A stretch of 62,787 nt of DNA from JBAXZR01 sp041670165 (GCA_041670165.1 JBAXZR010000006.1:1-62787), one strand, 5' to 3'. Positions 43,140 through 52,806 are shown, numbered from the stretch's first letter. Notes: generated by a model not told the origin, from the letters alone. Numbers and translations are program-made.

Positions 43140-43714
43140 AATTTAATTTGATTAATTTAATTAATAATTAATAATTAATAATTAATAATTAAAATTATAA
43201 TAAATAATAAATAATAAATAATAAATAATAAATAATTAAATTAATAATAAATAATTAAATTAATAATAATTAATTAAATAAAGAATAAATAATTAAATAA
43301 ATAATTGAATTAATTTAAATTATTAATTAAGAATATAAAAATAGATTAAAAAATTTTTAATCTATTTTTTGATAGTTTAAACATTATTAAATTAATATAA
43401 ATAGGCTTAAATAGCCTTTTTGTAAGGCTTGAGATTAACAAGTTTTTACAAAAGTTTCATGATTGTTTTAAATTAAAAAATAATTAAACAAATAATATAT
43501 ATTAATTAATTATTTAAAATTTATATTTTTAATCATTAATAAATATTATTTAATTATAATAAAACAAATTAATTTTAATATAATTATTATTTAACAAATT
43601 AATTTATTATTAATTAATATTTAACAAATTAATTTAAATCTAATTATAATAAAACATATTAATTATATTATTAATAATTTACTTATAAATAACTTTCAAT
43701 TTATAAACTATAAA
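43140..43714. other. 575-bp A/T low-complexity intergenic region
   Basis: From 43143 to about 43330 the sequence is almost only A and T, built from short tandem units: AATAATT repeated near 43163-43190, then AATAAAT-like units near 43196-43245. The rest stays about 90% A/T with short repeats such as TTAACAAATTAATTT. One hairpin, AAAATAGATTAAAAAA facing TTTTTTAATCTATTTT, at about 43337-43370 is a likely terminator for rubrerythrin. I see no gene. It separates rubrerythrin from the convergent glycerophosphodiesterase. Confidence 0.75.
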
Positions 43715-44458
43715 TTAGTTTGATTTATATTTGCACTTTTCTGAATAGACTGATGGTTCGTAGTTTTCAAAAATGATATGAGTGCATTTTTTTAGTGCTT
43801 CTTTTTCTTCTTCTTTGTTTCTGATTGTCCAAGTGAAAACTGGCTTTTTATAATTTTTTAAGCATCTTGAATTCAAATGAGTTTTGTCGTATGAAATGAA
43901 ATCTGGTTTGCTTAAAAAATCGCATAAAAGATTTTTGAGTAAAAACTTTTTGAAAAAGCTCATGCTCTCACTTTCAAAATGACTCGCAAGTTGACCGCGT
44001 GGATATTTTGGAAAATGCTTGGCAAAATATTTTAAACTAAAAGGATTGAAACTTTGAATAAGAACACAACCTTTATATGAAGAAAGTTCATCTCCAAGAG
44101 CTTGTTCAAGTTTTCCAACTTTTTCAAAATTTTTAATTTCAATAAGCAAAGGTACTTTACCTTTAACAAGAGAAAGCACTTCACTAAGAAGTGGTATTGT
44201 TTCTTTTGTATGATTTAAAAAGTATTCTTTTAAATCATCTTTTGTAAGATTTTCAATCTTACTATTTTTGCCAGTTAATCTCATTGTTGTGTCATCGTGA
44301 AAAACAACAATTTCACCGCTACTAAGCATTTGAACATCAAGTTCAATTCCATAACCTTTGCAAATGGCTGCTTTGAATGCTGAAAGGGAATTTTCTGGGC
44401 ACAACTTGTTATGCAACCCTCTGTGAGCAAAGTTATGACATGGTATTTTTTTATCCAT
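43715..44458 (-). CDS. Glycerophosphodiester phosphodiesterase
   Basis: This 247-aa GDPD-family TIM barrel hydrolyses glycerophosphodiesters to glycerol-3-phosphate and an alcohol. Metal and catalytic motifs are HRGLHNKLCPENS near residue 12, ELDVQM (E and D ligands) and VVFHDDTTMRLTG. Then come PLLIEIKN and FTWTIRN near the C-terminus. No signal peptide, so it is cytoplasmic. AAAGGAAAAA precedes the minus-strand ATG. It is divergent from lepA. Confidence 0.9.
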   Translation of the reverse strand: MDKKIPCHNFAHRGLHNKLCPENSLSAFKAAICKGYGIELDVQMLSSGEIVVFHDDTTMRLTGKNSKIENLTKDDLKEYFLNHTKETIPLLSEVLSLVKGKVPLLIEIKNFEKVGKLEQALGDELSSYKGCVLIQSFNPFSLKYFAKHFPKYPRGQLASHFESESMSFFKKFLLKNLLCDFLSKPDFISYDKTHLNSRCLKNYKKPVFTWTIRNKEEEKEALKKCTHIIFENYEPSVYSEKCKYKSN

Positions 44459-44583
44459 CTTTTTTTCCTTTATAAATGTTATGCATATTTTATTCTAATA
44501 TTTTATATTTGACAACTTCTCCAAAAGTGATTGATTTTTTCTTGATTTTCTTGTATATTCATGTGGATACAAAAGGGAGAAAG

Positions 44584-46389
44584 ATGAAATCTAGGCTCGA
44601 AAAAATTAGAAATTTTTGCATTATTGCTCATATTGATCATGGCAAAAGTACACTTGCTGATCGTTTAATCGAAAAAACAGGCTTGCTTGCTAAACGAGAA
44701 ATGTGTGAACAATTATTGGATAGTATGGATCTTGAAAGAGAAAGAGGAATAACAATTAAACTCACTCCAACAAGAATGTTTTACAAAAAAGATGGAATTG
44801 AATACACTCTAAATCTGATTGACACCCCAGGGCATGTGGACTTTACATATGAAGTTTCTCGTTCTCTTGCTGCATGCGAGGGTGCAATTTTGATTGTTGA
44901 TGCTTCTCAAGGTGTTGAAGCTCAAACTCTTTCAAATGTATATTTGGCTCTTGAAAACAATTTGGAAATTTTGCCAGTTATTAACAAAATTGACTTGCCA
45001 AGTGCAAGACCTGATGAAACGGCAAAAGAAATTGAAGAAATAATTGGTTTGCCAGCTGAAAAAGCTCCAAGAATTTCAGCCAAAGAAGGTTTGAATATTG
45101 AACAAGTTCTTGACTTGGTTATTGATTTAGTTCCACCTCCAAAAGGTGATGAAAATGCTCCACTAAAAGCACTTATTTTTGACAGTGTTTATGACAATTT
45201 CAAAGGTGTAATTTGTTTTGTTCGTTTGTTTGAAGGAAAGGTTAAAAAGGGAACAAAAATTACCTTTATGCAAAACCAAAAGGTTTATGAAGTTACTGAG
45301 GTTGGGCTTTTTATTCCAAGAATGAAAGAAACTGATGAACTTCTTGCTGGTGATGTTGGCTATATTGCTGCAAGCATCAAAACAGTTCAAGACACAAAAG
45401 TTGGCGACACAATCACACTTGCTGACAATCCTGCAAAAAAGGCACTACCTGGTTACAAACAAGTTCAGCCAGTTGTTTTTTCTGGAATTTTCTTGGTTGA
45501 TGGCTCAAAATATGGTGATCTTAAGGACGCCCTTGAAAAACTTAAACTTAATGATGCTTCACTTGTTTTTTCTCCTGAAGTTTCTCAGGCTTTAGGCTTT
45601 GGTTTTCGTTGCGGATTTTTAGGGCTTCTTCACATGGAAATTATCACTGAAAGACTAGAAAGAGAATTTGGGCTTGATATCATCACAACTGCACCCGGTG
45701 TTTCATACCTTGTGCACAAAACTTCTGGCGATATCCTTACTGTTTCAAATCCAAGCACTCTTCCAACTTTGCAAGAAATTGAATATATGGAAGAACCAGT
45801 TGTAAAAATGCACATTTTTACTCCACCAGAATATGTTGGCGTGATTATGGAATTGTGCCAAACAAAACGAGGAATACATGTTGATCTTCAATATCTTGAT
45901 AAGACAAGAGTGAAAATGGAATACAAAATGCCTTTAAATGAAATTATATACGATTTCTTCGACTCACTTAAATCTCGTACAAGAGGCTATGCAAGCCTTG
46001 ATTATGAACTTATTGGCTTTGATAGAAGTGATCTTGTTAAACTTGATTTGCTTCTTAATGGTGAGATTTGTGATGCTCTTAGCTTAATCGTTCACCGTGA
46101 AAAAGCCTATGAAAGAGGCAGAAAGATTGCAGAAAAGCTTAAAGATGTCATTCCAAGACAACTTTTTGAAGTTCCAATCCAAGCTTCAATTAGTGGAAAA
46201 ATAATTGCTCGTGAAACTGTTAAAGCCTACAAAAAAGATGTTCTTGCAAAATGTTATGGTGGAGATATTTCTCGTAAAAGAAAACTTCTTGAAAAACAAA
46301 AAGAAGGAAAGAAAAGAATGAGAATGGTTGGTTCAGTTGAACTGCCTAGCGAAGCTTTTATGAGCATTTTAAAAATTGATAATGATTAA
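44584..46389 (+). CDS. lepA: Elongation factor 4 (LepA)
   Basis: This 601-aa translational GTPase acts on elongating ribosomes or in initiation fidelity. The G domain has AHIDHGKSTLADRL (G1), RERGITIK (G2), DTPGHVDF (G3) and NKIDLP (G4). The LepA-specific C-terminal domain ends with GKKRMRMVGSVELPSEAFMS. I start at 44584, where GGGAGAAAG is 3 bp upstream; longer frames extend into the intergenic region without support. It overlaps hemW by 8 bp. Confidence 0.97.
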   Translation: MKSRLEKIRNFCIIAHIDHGKSTLADRLIEKTGLLAKREMCEQLLDSMDLERERGITIKLTPTRMFYKKDGIEYTLNLIDTPGHVDFTYEVSRSLAACEGAILIVDASQGVEAQTLSNVYLALENNLEILPVINKIDLPSARPDETAKEIEEIIGLPAEKAPRISAKEGLNIEQVLDLVIDLVPPPKGDENAPLKALIFDSVYDNFKGVICFVRLFEGKVKKGTKITFMQNQKVYEVTEVGLFIPRMKETDELLAGDVGYIAASIKTVQDTKVGDTITLADNPAKKALPGYKQVQPVVFSGIFLVDGSKYGDLKDALEKLKLNDASLVFSPEVSQALGFGFRCGFLGLLHMEIITERLEREFGLDIITTAPGVSYLVHKTSGDILTVSNPSTLPTLQEIEYMEEPVVKMHIFTPPEYVGVIMELCQTKRGIHVDLQYLDKTRVKMEYKMPLNEIIYDFFDSLKSRTRGYASLDYELIGFDRSDLVKLDLLLNGEICDALSLIVHREKAYERGRKIAEKLKDVIPRQLFEVPIQASISGKIIARETVKAYKKDVLAKCYGGDISRKRKLLEKQKEGKKRMRMVGSVELPSEAFMSILKIDND

Positions 46390-47515
46390 TAAAAATAAAA
46401 AACCTATTGCTCTTTATGTACACATTCCTTTTTGTGAAAGGAAATGTTTGTATTGCTCTTTTGTTTCTTTTGTTGATTTGGCAAAGGAAAAGGATTATTT
46501 TTTGGCACTTAAAAATCAAATAAATGCCGTTTCTCCTGAGATTTTGAAAACAAAAACTATTGGTTCAATTTATTTTGGTGGTGGAACTCCATCTTTTGTT
46601 CATGAACAACATGTTTGCGAAATTCTTGAACTTATTAAAAATAAATTTGAACTAACAACAAATTGTGAAATATCTATTGAATGTAATCCTAATTCTAGTT
46701 ATGAAGAAAAGCTAAAAGCATACTTAAATGCTGGATTTAATCGTATAAGCTTTGGAGTTCAATCTTTTTGCGACAATGAACTTAAGGCTATTGGCAGACT
46801 CCACAATTCTTTTCAAGCTGAGCAGGCAATTATGCTAGCTCACAAAGTGGGCTTCAAAAATATATCATGTGATCTTTTGGTTGGAATTCCTTTTCAAACG
46901 AAAGAAACATTTTTAACTTCAATAAACAAAGCAACAAGCTTGCCCATTAATCATATCTCAGCATATTCATTAATTTTAGAAGAAGAAACACCGCTTTTTA
47001 ACCTTGTAAAAGATAAAAAAGTAAGCATTGCAGATGAAGAAAAAAGTGTTGAACTAATAAAAATGCTAGAAAAAAAACTTGAAATTTTGGAATTTAAAAA
47101 ATATGAAATTTCAAATTTTGCTAAAAGTGGTTATGAATGCAAACAAAACATTTCTTATTGGAAATGTGAAGAATATCTTGGATTTGGTGTGGCTGCACAC
47201 GGATATGTTAATGGTGAAAGAATTGAAAACACAAGAAATCTAAATGAATTTATTAGTGGAAATTATGTTAAAAATAAGCACTTTGTTTCAATTGAAGAAA
47301 AAATTGAAGAAAGAATAATGCTTGGACTCAGAATGGTTAAAGGATTTGACTTAAAAACTTTTAAAGAAGATTTTGCATTTGATTTTCTTGAAACAAAAAA
47401 AACTGAAATTGAACTGTTAAAAAATAAAAGGTTAATTAAAATTAAAAATAATCACTTATCATTAACAAAAAAGGGTTTTTTTGTTTGTAATTTAATAATT
47501 TTAAGATTGATTTAA
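46382..47515 (+). CDS. hemW: HemW-like radical SAM protein (coproporphyrinogen III oxidase family)
   Basis: This 377-aa protein has the radical SAM triad in PFCERKCLYCSF (CxxxCxxC) near residue 17. GGGTPSF and NPNS segments follow, then SFGVQSFCDNELKAIGR. HemW-type proteins bind heme and act as chaperones rather than oxidases. The lepA-hemW order is widespread (lepA-hemW-hrcA in Bacillota), which supports HemW. The ATG at 46382 lies inside the end of lepA. hrcA-grpE-dnaK-dnaJ do not follow. Confidence 0.9.
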   Translation: MINKNKKPIALYVHIPFCERKCLYCSFVSFVDLAKEKDYFLALKNQINAVSPEILKTKTIGSIYFGGGTPSFVHEQHVCEILELIKNKFELTTNCEISIECNPNSSYEEKLKAYLNAGFNRISFGVQSFCDNELKAIGRLHNSFQAEQAIMLAHKVGFKNISCDLLVGIPFQTKETFLTSINKATSLPINHISAYSLILEEETPLFNLVKDKKVSIADEEKSVELIKMLEKKLEILEFKKYEISNFAKSGYECKQNISYWKCEEYLGFGVAAHGYVNGERIENTRNLNEFISGNYVKNKHFVSIEEKIEERIMLGLRMVKGFDLKTFKEDFAFDFLETKKTEIELLKNKRLIKIKNNHLSLTKKGFFVCNLIILRLI

Positions 47516-47609
47516 TTTTTGTAAATATTTTTCTTGCCAAATCAAAATATGTATGATAATATACTTACATGTAAATCATTTTTGTTTTACATCTTACTAT
47601 GGAGGAATT

Positions 47610-47936
47610 TTGAAAGATAGAATTTTTATCTGTGATTTGATTGATACTTATGGAGAACTTATTAAACCATCAAGACTTGTGTTTTTGAAAGAATATTTTT
47701 TTGAAAATTTGTCAATGGTTGAAATTGGAGAAATTCATTCAGTTACTCGTCAAAATGTTTATTCACAAATTTTAAAAGTAACCAAGCAACTTAAGGAATT
47801 CGAAAAGAAAATTAAATTTTTGGATTTGATTAAAAAATACGATATTTTGCAAAAGAACTTTAAAAATGAAGGAATCAACAAAACATACACTGCCGCTGAG
47901 GTTTCATTGATAATTAAAAATGCATTGGAGGATTAA
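47610..47936 (+). CDS. ylxM: YlxM family DNA-binding protein
   Basis: This 108-aa UPF0122 protein has a sigma-like helix-turn-helix (FLKEYFFENLSMVEIGEIHSV, TRQNVYSQILK). YlxM genes sit directly upstream of ffh in Bacillota and are thought to modulate the SRP system. I choose the TTG at 47610 because GGAGGA lies 4 bp upstream and the protein then begins KDRIFICDL; earlier in-frame codons have no ribosome site. ffh begins 4 bp after its stop. Confidence 0.9.
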   Translation: MKDRIFICDLIDTYGELIKPSRLVFLKEYFFENLSMVEIGEIHSVTRQNVYSQILKVTKQLKEFEKKIKFLDLIKKYDILQKNFKNEGINKTYTAAEVSLIIKNALED

Positions 47937-47939
47937 ATC

Positions 47940-49256
47940 GTGGCGTTATTTTCCGGATTAAGCGAAAGATTAAACCACATATTTTCAAAACTAGCTAACA
48001 GAGGCAAGCTAACAGAGCTTGAAATCAAAGAAAGCATGAGAGAAATCAGAATTGCTCTTCTTGAAGCTGATGTTTCACTTTTGGTTGCGAAAGATTTTGT
48101 AGCAAAAGTTAGTGAAAAGGCAGTTGGTGAAGAAGTTTTAAGAAGTCTCACACCATCTCAGCAAGTTGTGAAAATTGTTAATGATGAACTTGTTAATCTT
48201 CTTGGCGGTACAAACCAAAAACTTGCAGTTGCATCAATGCCTCCGACAATTATTATGCTTTGCGGTTTGCAAGGTGCCGGAAAAACAACAATGTGTGGAA
48301 AATTGGCTTATTTTCTTAAGAAACAAGGCAAAAAACCACTATTAGTTGCGTGCGATATATATCGTCCTGCAGCAATTAATCAACTTCAAGTTGTAAGCAA
48401 ACTTGCTAATGTTGAATGCTTTGAAAGAGGAACACAAAGTCCAATCAAAACAGCAAAAGAAGCTCTTGTTCATGCCACAAAAAATGGCTTTGACACAGTG
48501 ATTCTTGACACAGCTGGTCGTTTACATATCAATGATGAACTCATGAATGAACTTCAAGAAATTAAAAAAGAATGTAAACCAACAGAAATTTTGCTCACAA
48601 TCGACTCAATGACAGGACAAGATGCTGTTATTGTTGCAGATTCATTCAACAAGCAACTCGACATTTCTGGAGTTATCCTTACGAAGCTTGATGGAGACAC
48701 TCGTGGTGGTGCAGCACTTTCAATCAAAGCCGTAACAGGCAAGCCAATCAAATTTTCTGGTATTGGAGAAAAAATTGGAGATATTGAGCCATTTTATCCA
48801 GACAGAATTGCAAGCAGAATTTTGGGAATGGGCGATGTTCTGACACTTATTGAAAAAGCACAACAAACTGTTTCAGAAGAAGATATGAAGATGATGGAAA
48901 AGAAATTTATTGAAAATTCTTTTACATTTGATGACTATCTTGCTCAAATGGAAAACTTAAGCAAAATGGGCTCGCTTCAAGACTTGTTAGGCATGATTCC
49001 GGGGCTTGGTAACAAGCTTGCAAAAGTTGGACCAATTGATGAAAGTGTTCTCAAAAGAAACAAAGCAATCATTCAGTCAATGACAAAAAAAGAAAGAAGA
49101 CACCCAGAAATTATAAAAGGTTCACATAGACAAAGAATTGCTAACGGAAGTGGTACAAAAATTCAAGATGTAAATCAGCTTCTTAAAGGCTTTGAACAAA
49201 GCAAAGAAATGATGAAGCAATTTAAAACCAAAAAAGGATTTAGAGGTTTATTTTAA
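47940..49256 (+). CDS. ffh: Signal recognition particle protein Ffh
   Basis: This 438-aa SRP54 protein delivers nascent membrane and secreted proteins to FtsY. It has the N domain, then the G domain with GLQGAGKTTMCGKLA, DIYRPAAINQL, DTAGRLH and TKLDGDTRGG. The Met-rich M domain follows (MGSLQDLLGMIPGLG, SMTKKERRHPEII, RIANGSG). It starts at GTG with TTGGAGG upstream. Length is standard. The SRP RNA is not in the window. Confidence 0.97.
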   Translation: MALFSGLSERLNHIFSKLANRGKLTELEIKESMREIRIALLEADVSLLVAKDFVAKVSEKAVGEEVLRSLTPSQQVVKIVNDELVNLLGGTNQKLAVASMPPTIIMLCGLQGAGKTTMCGKLAYFLKKQGKKPLLVACDIYRPAAINQLQVVSKLANVECFERGTQSPIKTAKEALVHATKNGFDTVILDTAGRLHINDELMNELQEIKKECKPTEILLTIDSMTGQDAVIVADSFNKQLDISGVILTKLDGDTRGGAALSIKAVTGKPIKFSGIGEKIGDIEPFYPDRIASRILGMGDVLTLIEKAQQTVSEEDMKMMEKKFIENSFTFDDYLAQMENLSKMGSLQDLLGMIPGLGNKLAKVGPIDESVLKRNKAIIQSMTKKERRHPEIIKGSHRQRIANGSGTKIQDVNQLLKGFEQSKEMMKQFKTKKGFRGLF

Positions 49257-49359
49257 AAATTTACTTTAATCCGAAAAATTTTGATATGTTCTCGGCTTTT
49301 AGCCGTTAATATATAAATTAAATCACCTGATAAACGGTGATAAACAAGGAGGAAGACAT

Positions 49360-49614
49360 ATGGCACTCAAGATTAGACTCACAAGAATAGGAGATAAGAA
49401 AAATCCTTTTTATAGAGTTATTGTAGCTGATTCAAGATCACCAAGAGATGGTAGATTTGTTGAACAAATCGGAACTTTTAATCCACTCACAGAACCAGCC
49501 GAAATCAAAATTGATGCAGAAAAAGCAAAGGCTTGGATCGCTAACGGAGCTCAACCAACAGATACAGCTCGTGCTTTGCTTGTTAAAAGCGGCGTTATAG
49601 CATCTAAGAACTAA
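49360..49614 (+). CDS. rpsP: 30S ribosomal protein S16
   Basis: This 84-aa protein opens with ALKIRLTRIGDKKNPFYRVIVADSR and matches S16 throughout. AAGGAGG precedes the ATG. The 103-bp leader holds a small hairpin, ATCACC/GGTGAT, just before the ribosome site. It heads the khpA-rimM-trmD group typical of Bacillota. Confidence 0.97.
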   Translation: MALKIRLTRIGDKKNPFYRVIVADSRSPRDGRFVEQIGTFNPLTEPAEIKIDAEKAKAWIANGAQPTDTARALLVKSGVIASKN

Positions 49615-49626
49615 TAGGAGAAAAAG

Positions 49627-49860
49627 ATGGAAAATCTTGCTTTATTCCTAGCGAAAAGCCTTGTTTCCAATCCAGATTCTGTAAAAGTTACAAAAACTGA
49701 AGAACCTGATGCAATTGTTATTCGAATTTCTGTTCCAGAAGAAGAAATTGGAAAAGTTATTGGAAAAAATGGCAAAATCGCAAATAGTATCAGAACAATT
49801 ATTCGTTCATCAGCAAAAAAATCTGACAAAAAAATTATTGTTAAGATTGGTGACAAATAA
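49627..49860 (+). CDS. khpA: KH-domain RNA-binding protein KhpA
   Basis: This 77-aa single KH domain has the GxxG loop in IGKNGKIANSIRTII. KhpA pairs with KhpB/Jag to bind small RNAs and affect cell elongation. Position between rpsP and rimM is the normal one. AGGAGAAA precedes the ATG. It ends at a terminator. Confidence 0.93.
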   Translation: MENLALFLAKSLVSNPDSVKVTKTEEPDAIVIRISVPEEEIGKVIGKNGKIANSIRTIIRSSAKKSDKKIIVKIGDK

Positions 49861-49904
49861 TAGTTTATTGGGCAAAAGTTCGAAAGGGCTTTCTTGCTCA
49901 AATA

Positions 49905-49930
49905 AAATCCGCTATTATGCGGATTTTTTG
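49905..49930 (+). terminator. Terminator or attenuator between khpA and rimM
   Basis: Stem AAATCCGC/GCGGATTT with a 6-nt loop, then TTT within a T-run. It lies inside an otherwise conserved gene string, so it may tune expression of rimM-trmD relative to rpsP. Confidence 0.75.
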
Positions 49931-49949
49931 AAAAGGAGCTAAAGGTAAT

Positions 49950-50459
49950 ATGGAAAAGCTTGAAATTGGAACAATTCTAAAACCACAAGCACTAAAAGGT
50001 GAACTTAAAGTTTCACCTAATGTTTCTGACCCAAATGTTTTCAAAAGCATTAAAAAAATTTTTGTAGGTGTTTCTGAAGAACCTAGCGAGGTTCAAAAGG
50101 TTGCAGTTAGGGGCGGATATGTTTACTTGATGCTTGATTCTTGTCAAACAATTAACGAAGCTGAAGTTCTTAGAAATGTCAAATTGTATGCTCTCAAAGA
50201 AGACATTGTTTTTAACAAAGAAAATGAGTTTCTAATTTGCGATCTTATTGGTATGCAAATTGTTGATGAACAGGGCAAAAAGCTTGGAGATTTGGAAGAC
50301 ATTGAACAGTTTGGTGGACCTGATATTTTGTGCATTCGTGGTGATGGCAGAATTTGGCGTGTACCTTTTATTAGCGAAGTTGCCATAAGTATTAGTCTTG
50401 AAACTAGACAAATTGTTTTTAACAAAAAAAGATATTGGGAGGTAAGAGTTTGCGATTAG
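49950..50459 (+). CDS. rimM: Ribosome maturation factor RimM
   Basis: This 169-aa 16S processing factor has the N-terminal beta-barrel (EIGTILKPQALKGELKVSP) and a C-terminal PRC-barrel (EFLICDLIGMQIVDEQGKKLG, then IWRVPFISEVAISI). AAAGGAG is upstream. The end overlaps trmD by 10 bp. Confidence 0.94.
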   Translation: MEKLEIGTILKPQALKGELKVSPNVSDPNVFKSIKKIFVGVSEEPSEVQKVAVRGGYVYLMLDSCQTINEAEVLRNVKLYALKEDIVFNKENEFLICDLIGMQIVDEQGKKLGDLEDIEQFGGPDILCIRGDGRIWRVPFISEVAISISLETRQIVFNKKRYWEVRVCD

Positions 50460-51121
50460 ATTTTTTAACTCTTTTTCCTGAGATGTTTTCTGTGCTTGAT
50501 AGTAGCATTTTTGGCAGAGCAGTTAGCCTTGGCATTTTTGAAACTAATATTATTGATATTCGCTCTTTTTCAAAAGATAAACATAAAAAATGTGATGACT
50601 ATCCTTTTGGTGGTGGAGCAGGAATGCTTATGTCCCCACAACCTGTTGTTGATGCGGTTAGAAGCGTAAAAGACGCCTCAGCTCATGTAATTTACTTATC
50701 TCCACAAGGAAAGGTTCTTACGCAACAAAAAGTTGTGGAACTTTCAAAAATGGAACATCTTGTTTTCCTTTGTGGACATTATGAAGGTATTGACCAAAGA
50801 GCAATTGACCTTGTTGTTGATGAAGAAATTTCAATTGGAGATTATGTGCTCACTGGCGGTGAACTTCCAGCAATGGTGCTTGCCGATGCAGTTGTTAGAT
50901 ACATTCCAAAAGTTCTTGATGAACAGGCTACTGTTGAAGAAAGTTTTGTTAGCGGTCTTCTTGAAGCTCCACAATACACTCGCCCACAGGTTTTTGAAGG
51001 AATTTCAGTTCCAGAAATTTTGGTAAACGGCAATCATGAAAAAATTGCAGAATGGAAAATTGAACAAGGAAAGTTGCAAACAAAAAACAAAAGGCCAGAC
51101 CTTTTAGGAGAAATTAAATGA
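50450..51121 (+). CDS. trmD: tRNA (guanine-N1)-methyltransferase TrmD
   Basis: This 223-aa SPOUT enzyme makes m1G37 in tRNAs and protects the reading frame. Motifs are LDFLTLFPEMF at the start, DDYPFGGGAGMLMSPQPV, LCGHYEGIDQRAI, SIGDYVLTGGELPA and a C-terminal YTRP. The TTG at 50450 is chosen because GGGAGG lies 7 bp upstream and the product then starts like the family. It ends in a 4-bp overlap with rbgA. Confidence 0.96.
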   Translation: MRLDFLTLFPEMFSVLDSSIFGRAVSLGIFETNIIDIRSFSKDKHKKCDDYPFGGGAGMLMSPQPVVDAVRSVKDASAHVIYLSPQGKVLTQQKVVELSKMEHLVFLCGHYEGIDQRAIDLVVDEEISIGDYVLTGGELPAMVLADAVVRYIPKVLDEQATVEESFVSGLLEAPQYTRPQVFEGISVPEILVNGNHEKIAEWKIEQGKLQTKNKRPDLLGEIK

Positions 51122-51960
51122 AAATCAATTGGTTTCCGGGGCACATGACAAAAGCCCTTAGAATGATGGAAGAAGAAGCAAAAATTGTTGATGCAATAAT
51201 TTATGTCCTTGATGCAAGAGCACCTTTTTCTTGCGTAAATCCATCATTTTGTGATTTCCTTGGAGAAAAACCAATTGTGTATGTGATTAACAAAGCTGAT
51301 ATTGCTGATGAAGAAAAGGTTAGACTTTGGCAAAAATTTTTTACAAAGAAAAACTCAATTGCAATCATTATGAACAGCACAAAAACTGGTGCAGCAAAAA
51401 CAATCGAAAAAGCAATTCTTTCACTAAAAACAAAAAAAGTTGATAAATTTTCTGAAAAAGGAATCACTGTCAATCTTAGGGCCATGGTTATTGGTGTTCC
51501 AAACAGTGGAAAAAGTACTCTCGTAAACAATTTATGCGGAAAAAAAAGAGCAATCACTGGCAATAAACCAGGGGTAACAAAAGGAAAACAATGGGTAAAA
51601 ATTGCAAGTGGTCTTGAAGTTTTGGATACTCCCGGAACACTTTGGCCATCTTTTGATGATCAAAGAATTGCAAGAAATCTTGCTTATATCAACAGCATCA
51701 AAGATGATATCTATGACAAAAATGAGCTTGCTCTATGCCTACTTGAAGATTTGCAAAAAATCAATGAAAACATTTTGACAAATCGTTATGGCATTGAAAA
51801 AAAATCAACTTCCATTGAAACACTTGACGCTATTGCAACCAAAAAGAACCTTGTGATTAAAGGTGGCGAAAAGGATTATGACAGAACTTGCGGAATGATT
51901 CTTGATGATTTCAGAAAGGGTAGACTTGGCAAAATTACTCTTGAAGTTCCAAGGGGATAG
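51118..51960 (+). CDS. rbgA: Ribosome biogenesis GTPase RbgA (YlqF)
   Basis: This 280-aa GTPase is needed for late 50S assembly. It shows the circularly permuted order: NKAD (G4) comes first near residue 60, GVPNSGKST (G1) near 124, then DTPGTLWP (G3). The start INWFPGHMTKALRMM is typical. The C-terminal domain ends RLGKITLE. It is in the trmD operon as in B. subtilis, although rplS, often present between them, is absent. Confidence 0.96.
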   Translation: MKINWFPGHMTKALRMMEEEAKIVDAIIYVLDARAPFSCVNPSFCDFLGEKPIVYVINKADIADEEKVRLWQKFFTKKNSIAIIMNSTKTGAAKTIEKAILSLKTKKVDKFSEKGITVNLRAMVIGVPNSGKSTLVNNLCGKKRAITGNKPGVTKGKQWVKIASGLEVLDTPGTLWPSFDDQRIARNLAYINSIKDDIYDKNELALCLLEDLQKINENILTNRYGIEKKSTSIETLDAIATKKNLVIKGGEKDYDRTCGMILDDFRKGRLGKITLEVPRG

Positions 51961-51962
51961 CA

Positions 51963-52304
51963 ATGAAAAAAAATGTTGTAACAGGCAAAATTGGTGAAGC
52001 AAAAGCCTTAGACTATCTTGTGAAAAATAAAATGAAAATCTTAAAAACAAATTATTCACTTAATCTCGGAGAGATTGACATTATTGCAAAAGATGGCGAC
52101 ACAATTGTTTTTGTTGAGGTAAAAGACAGAGGTTCAAACAAATTTGGTTTGCCTCGTGAAGCGGTTACACCACAAAAGCAACATAAAATAAGAAATGTTG
52201 CTCTTTGCTATTTAAAATCAATTCATTCTCTTGATGCTAGTTGTAGATTTGATGTTGTTGAAATTATTGGTGATGAAATTACTCTTATAAAAAATGCCTT
52301 TTGA
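51963..52304 (+). CDS. yraN: YraN family (UPF0102) putative endonuclease
   Basis: This 113-aa protein has the restriction-endonuclease-like core GEAKALDYL, LGEIDIIAKDGDTIVFVEVKDR and a KQHKIRNVALCYL helix. The D, E and K residues are those of the PD-(D/E)XK fold. Its cellular role is unclear. The ATG follows rbgA by 2 bp. A terminator lies at 52315. Confidence 0.93.
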   Translation: MKKNVVTGKIGEAKALDYLVKNKMKILKTNYSLNLGEIDIIAKDGDTIVFVEVKDRGSNKFGLPREAVTPQKQHKIRNVALCYLKSIHSLDASCRFDVVEIIGDEITLIKNAF

Positions 52305-52314
52305 TTCATATATT

Positions 52315-52347
52315 AAATGGAAACAACAAAATGCTTCCATTTTTTTA
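52315..52347 (+). terminator. Terminator after yraN
   Basis: Stem AAATGGAA/TTCCATTT with a 12-nt loop, followed by T-rich sequence. Confidence 0.8.
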
Positions 52348-52447
52348 TATTTTAAGATGCTTTGTTTTCTATTTGGCTTTTTGTGTTGCATTTTTTATTT
52401 TCATGTTGTAAAATAAATTCGTTACATTTACAACAAAAGGAATCAAA

Positions 52448-52798
52448 ATGACGGTTGAAACAAACAACTTTTATGGAAACATATTGATATCTGATGAATC
52501 CATCGCAGTAATTGCTGGTTTAACAGCTCTTGATTGCTATGGAATCGTCGATCTTGTTGCCAACCGTTTTAAGGCAAATTTACTGTATCTTTTTAAAAAA
52601 CCATCTTTTTCAAAGTTGGTTAAAGTTTCTAACATAGATAACAGAATATCTATAGATTTGTTTGTTATTATGAAATATGGTGTTTCAATAAGTGCAGTTG
52701 CCGATAGCTTAAAAAAATCAGTCAAATACAGCGTTGAAAAATTCACAGGAATGATTGTTGATTCTGTGAGTGTCCATGTAGTTGGCGTTAGAGTGTAG
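52448..52798 (+). CDS. yloU: Asp23/Gls24 family envelope stress protein (YloU-like)
   Basis: This 116-aa protein has the Asp23 pattern: GNILISDESIAVIAGLTALDCYGIVDLV at the start, then a VSNIDNRISIDLFVIMKYGVSI strand pair and the final IVDSVSVHVVGV. YloU is always next to yloV in Bacillota, as here. It probably binds membrane partners; the exact role is not settled. AAAGGAATC precedes the ATG. Confidence 0.9.
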   Translation: MTVETNNFYGNILISDESIAVIAGLTALDCYGIVDLVANRFKANLLYLFKKPSFSKLVKVSNIDNRISIDLFVIMKYGVSISAVADSLKKSVKYSVEKFTGMIVDSVSVHVVGVRV

Positions 52799-52806
52799 GA
52801 GAAATT

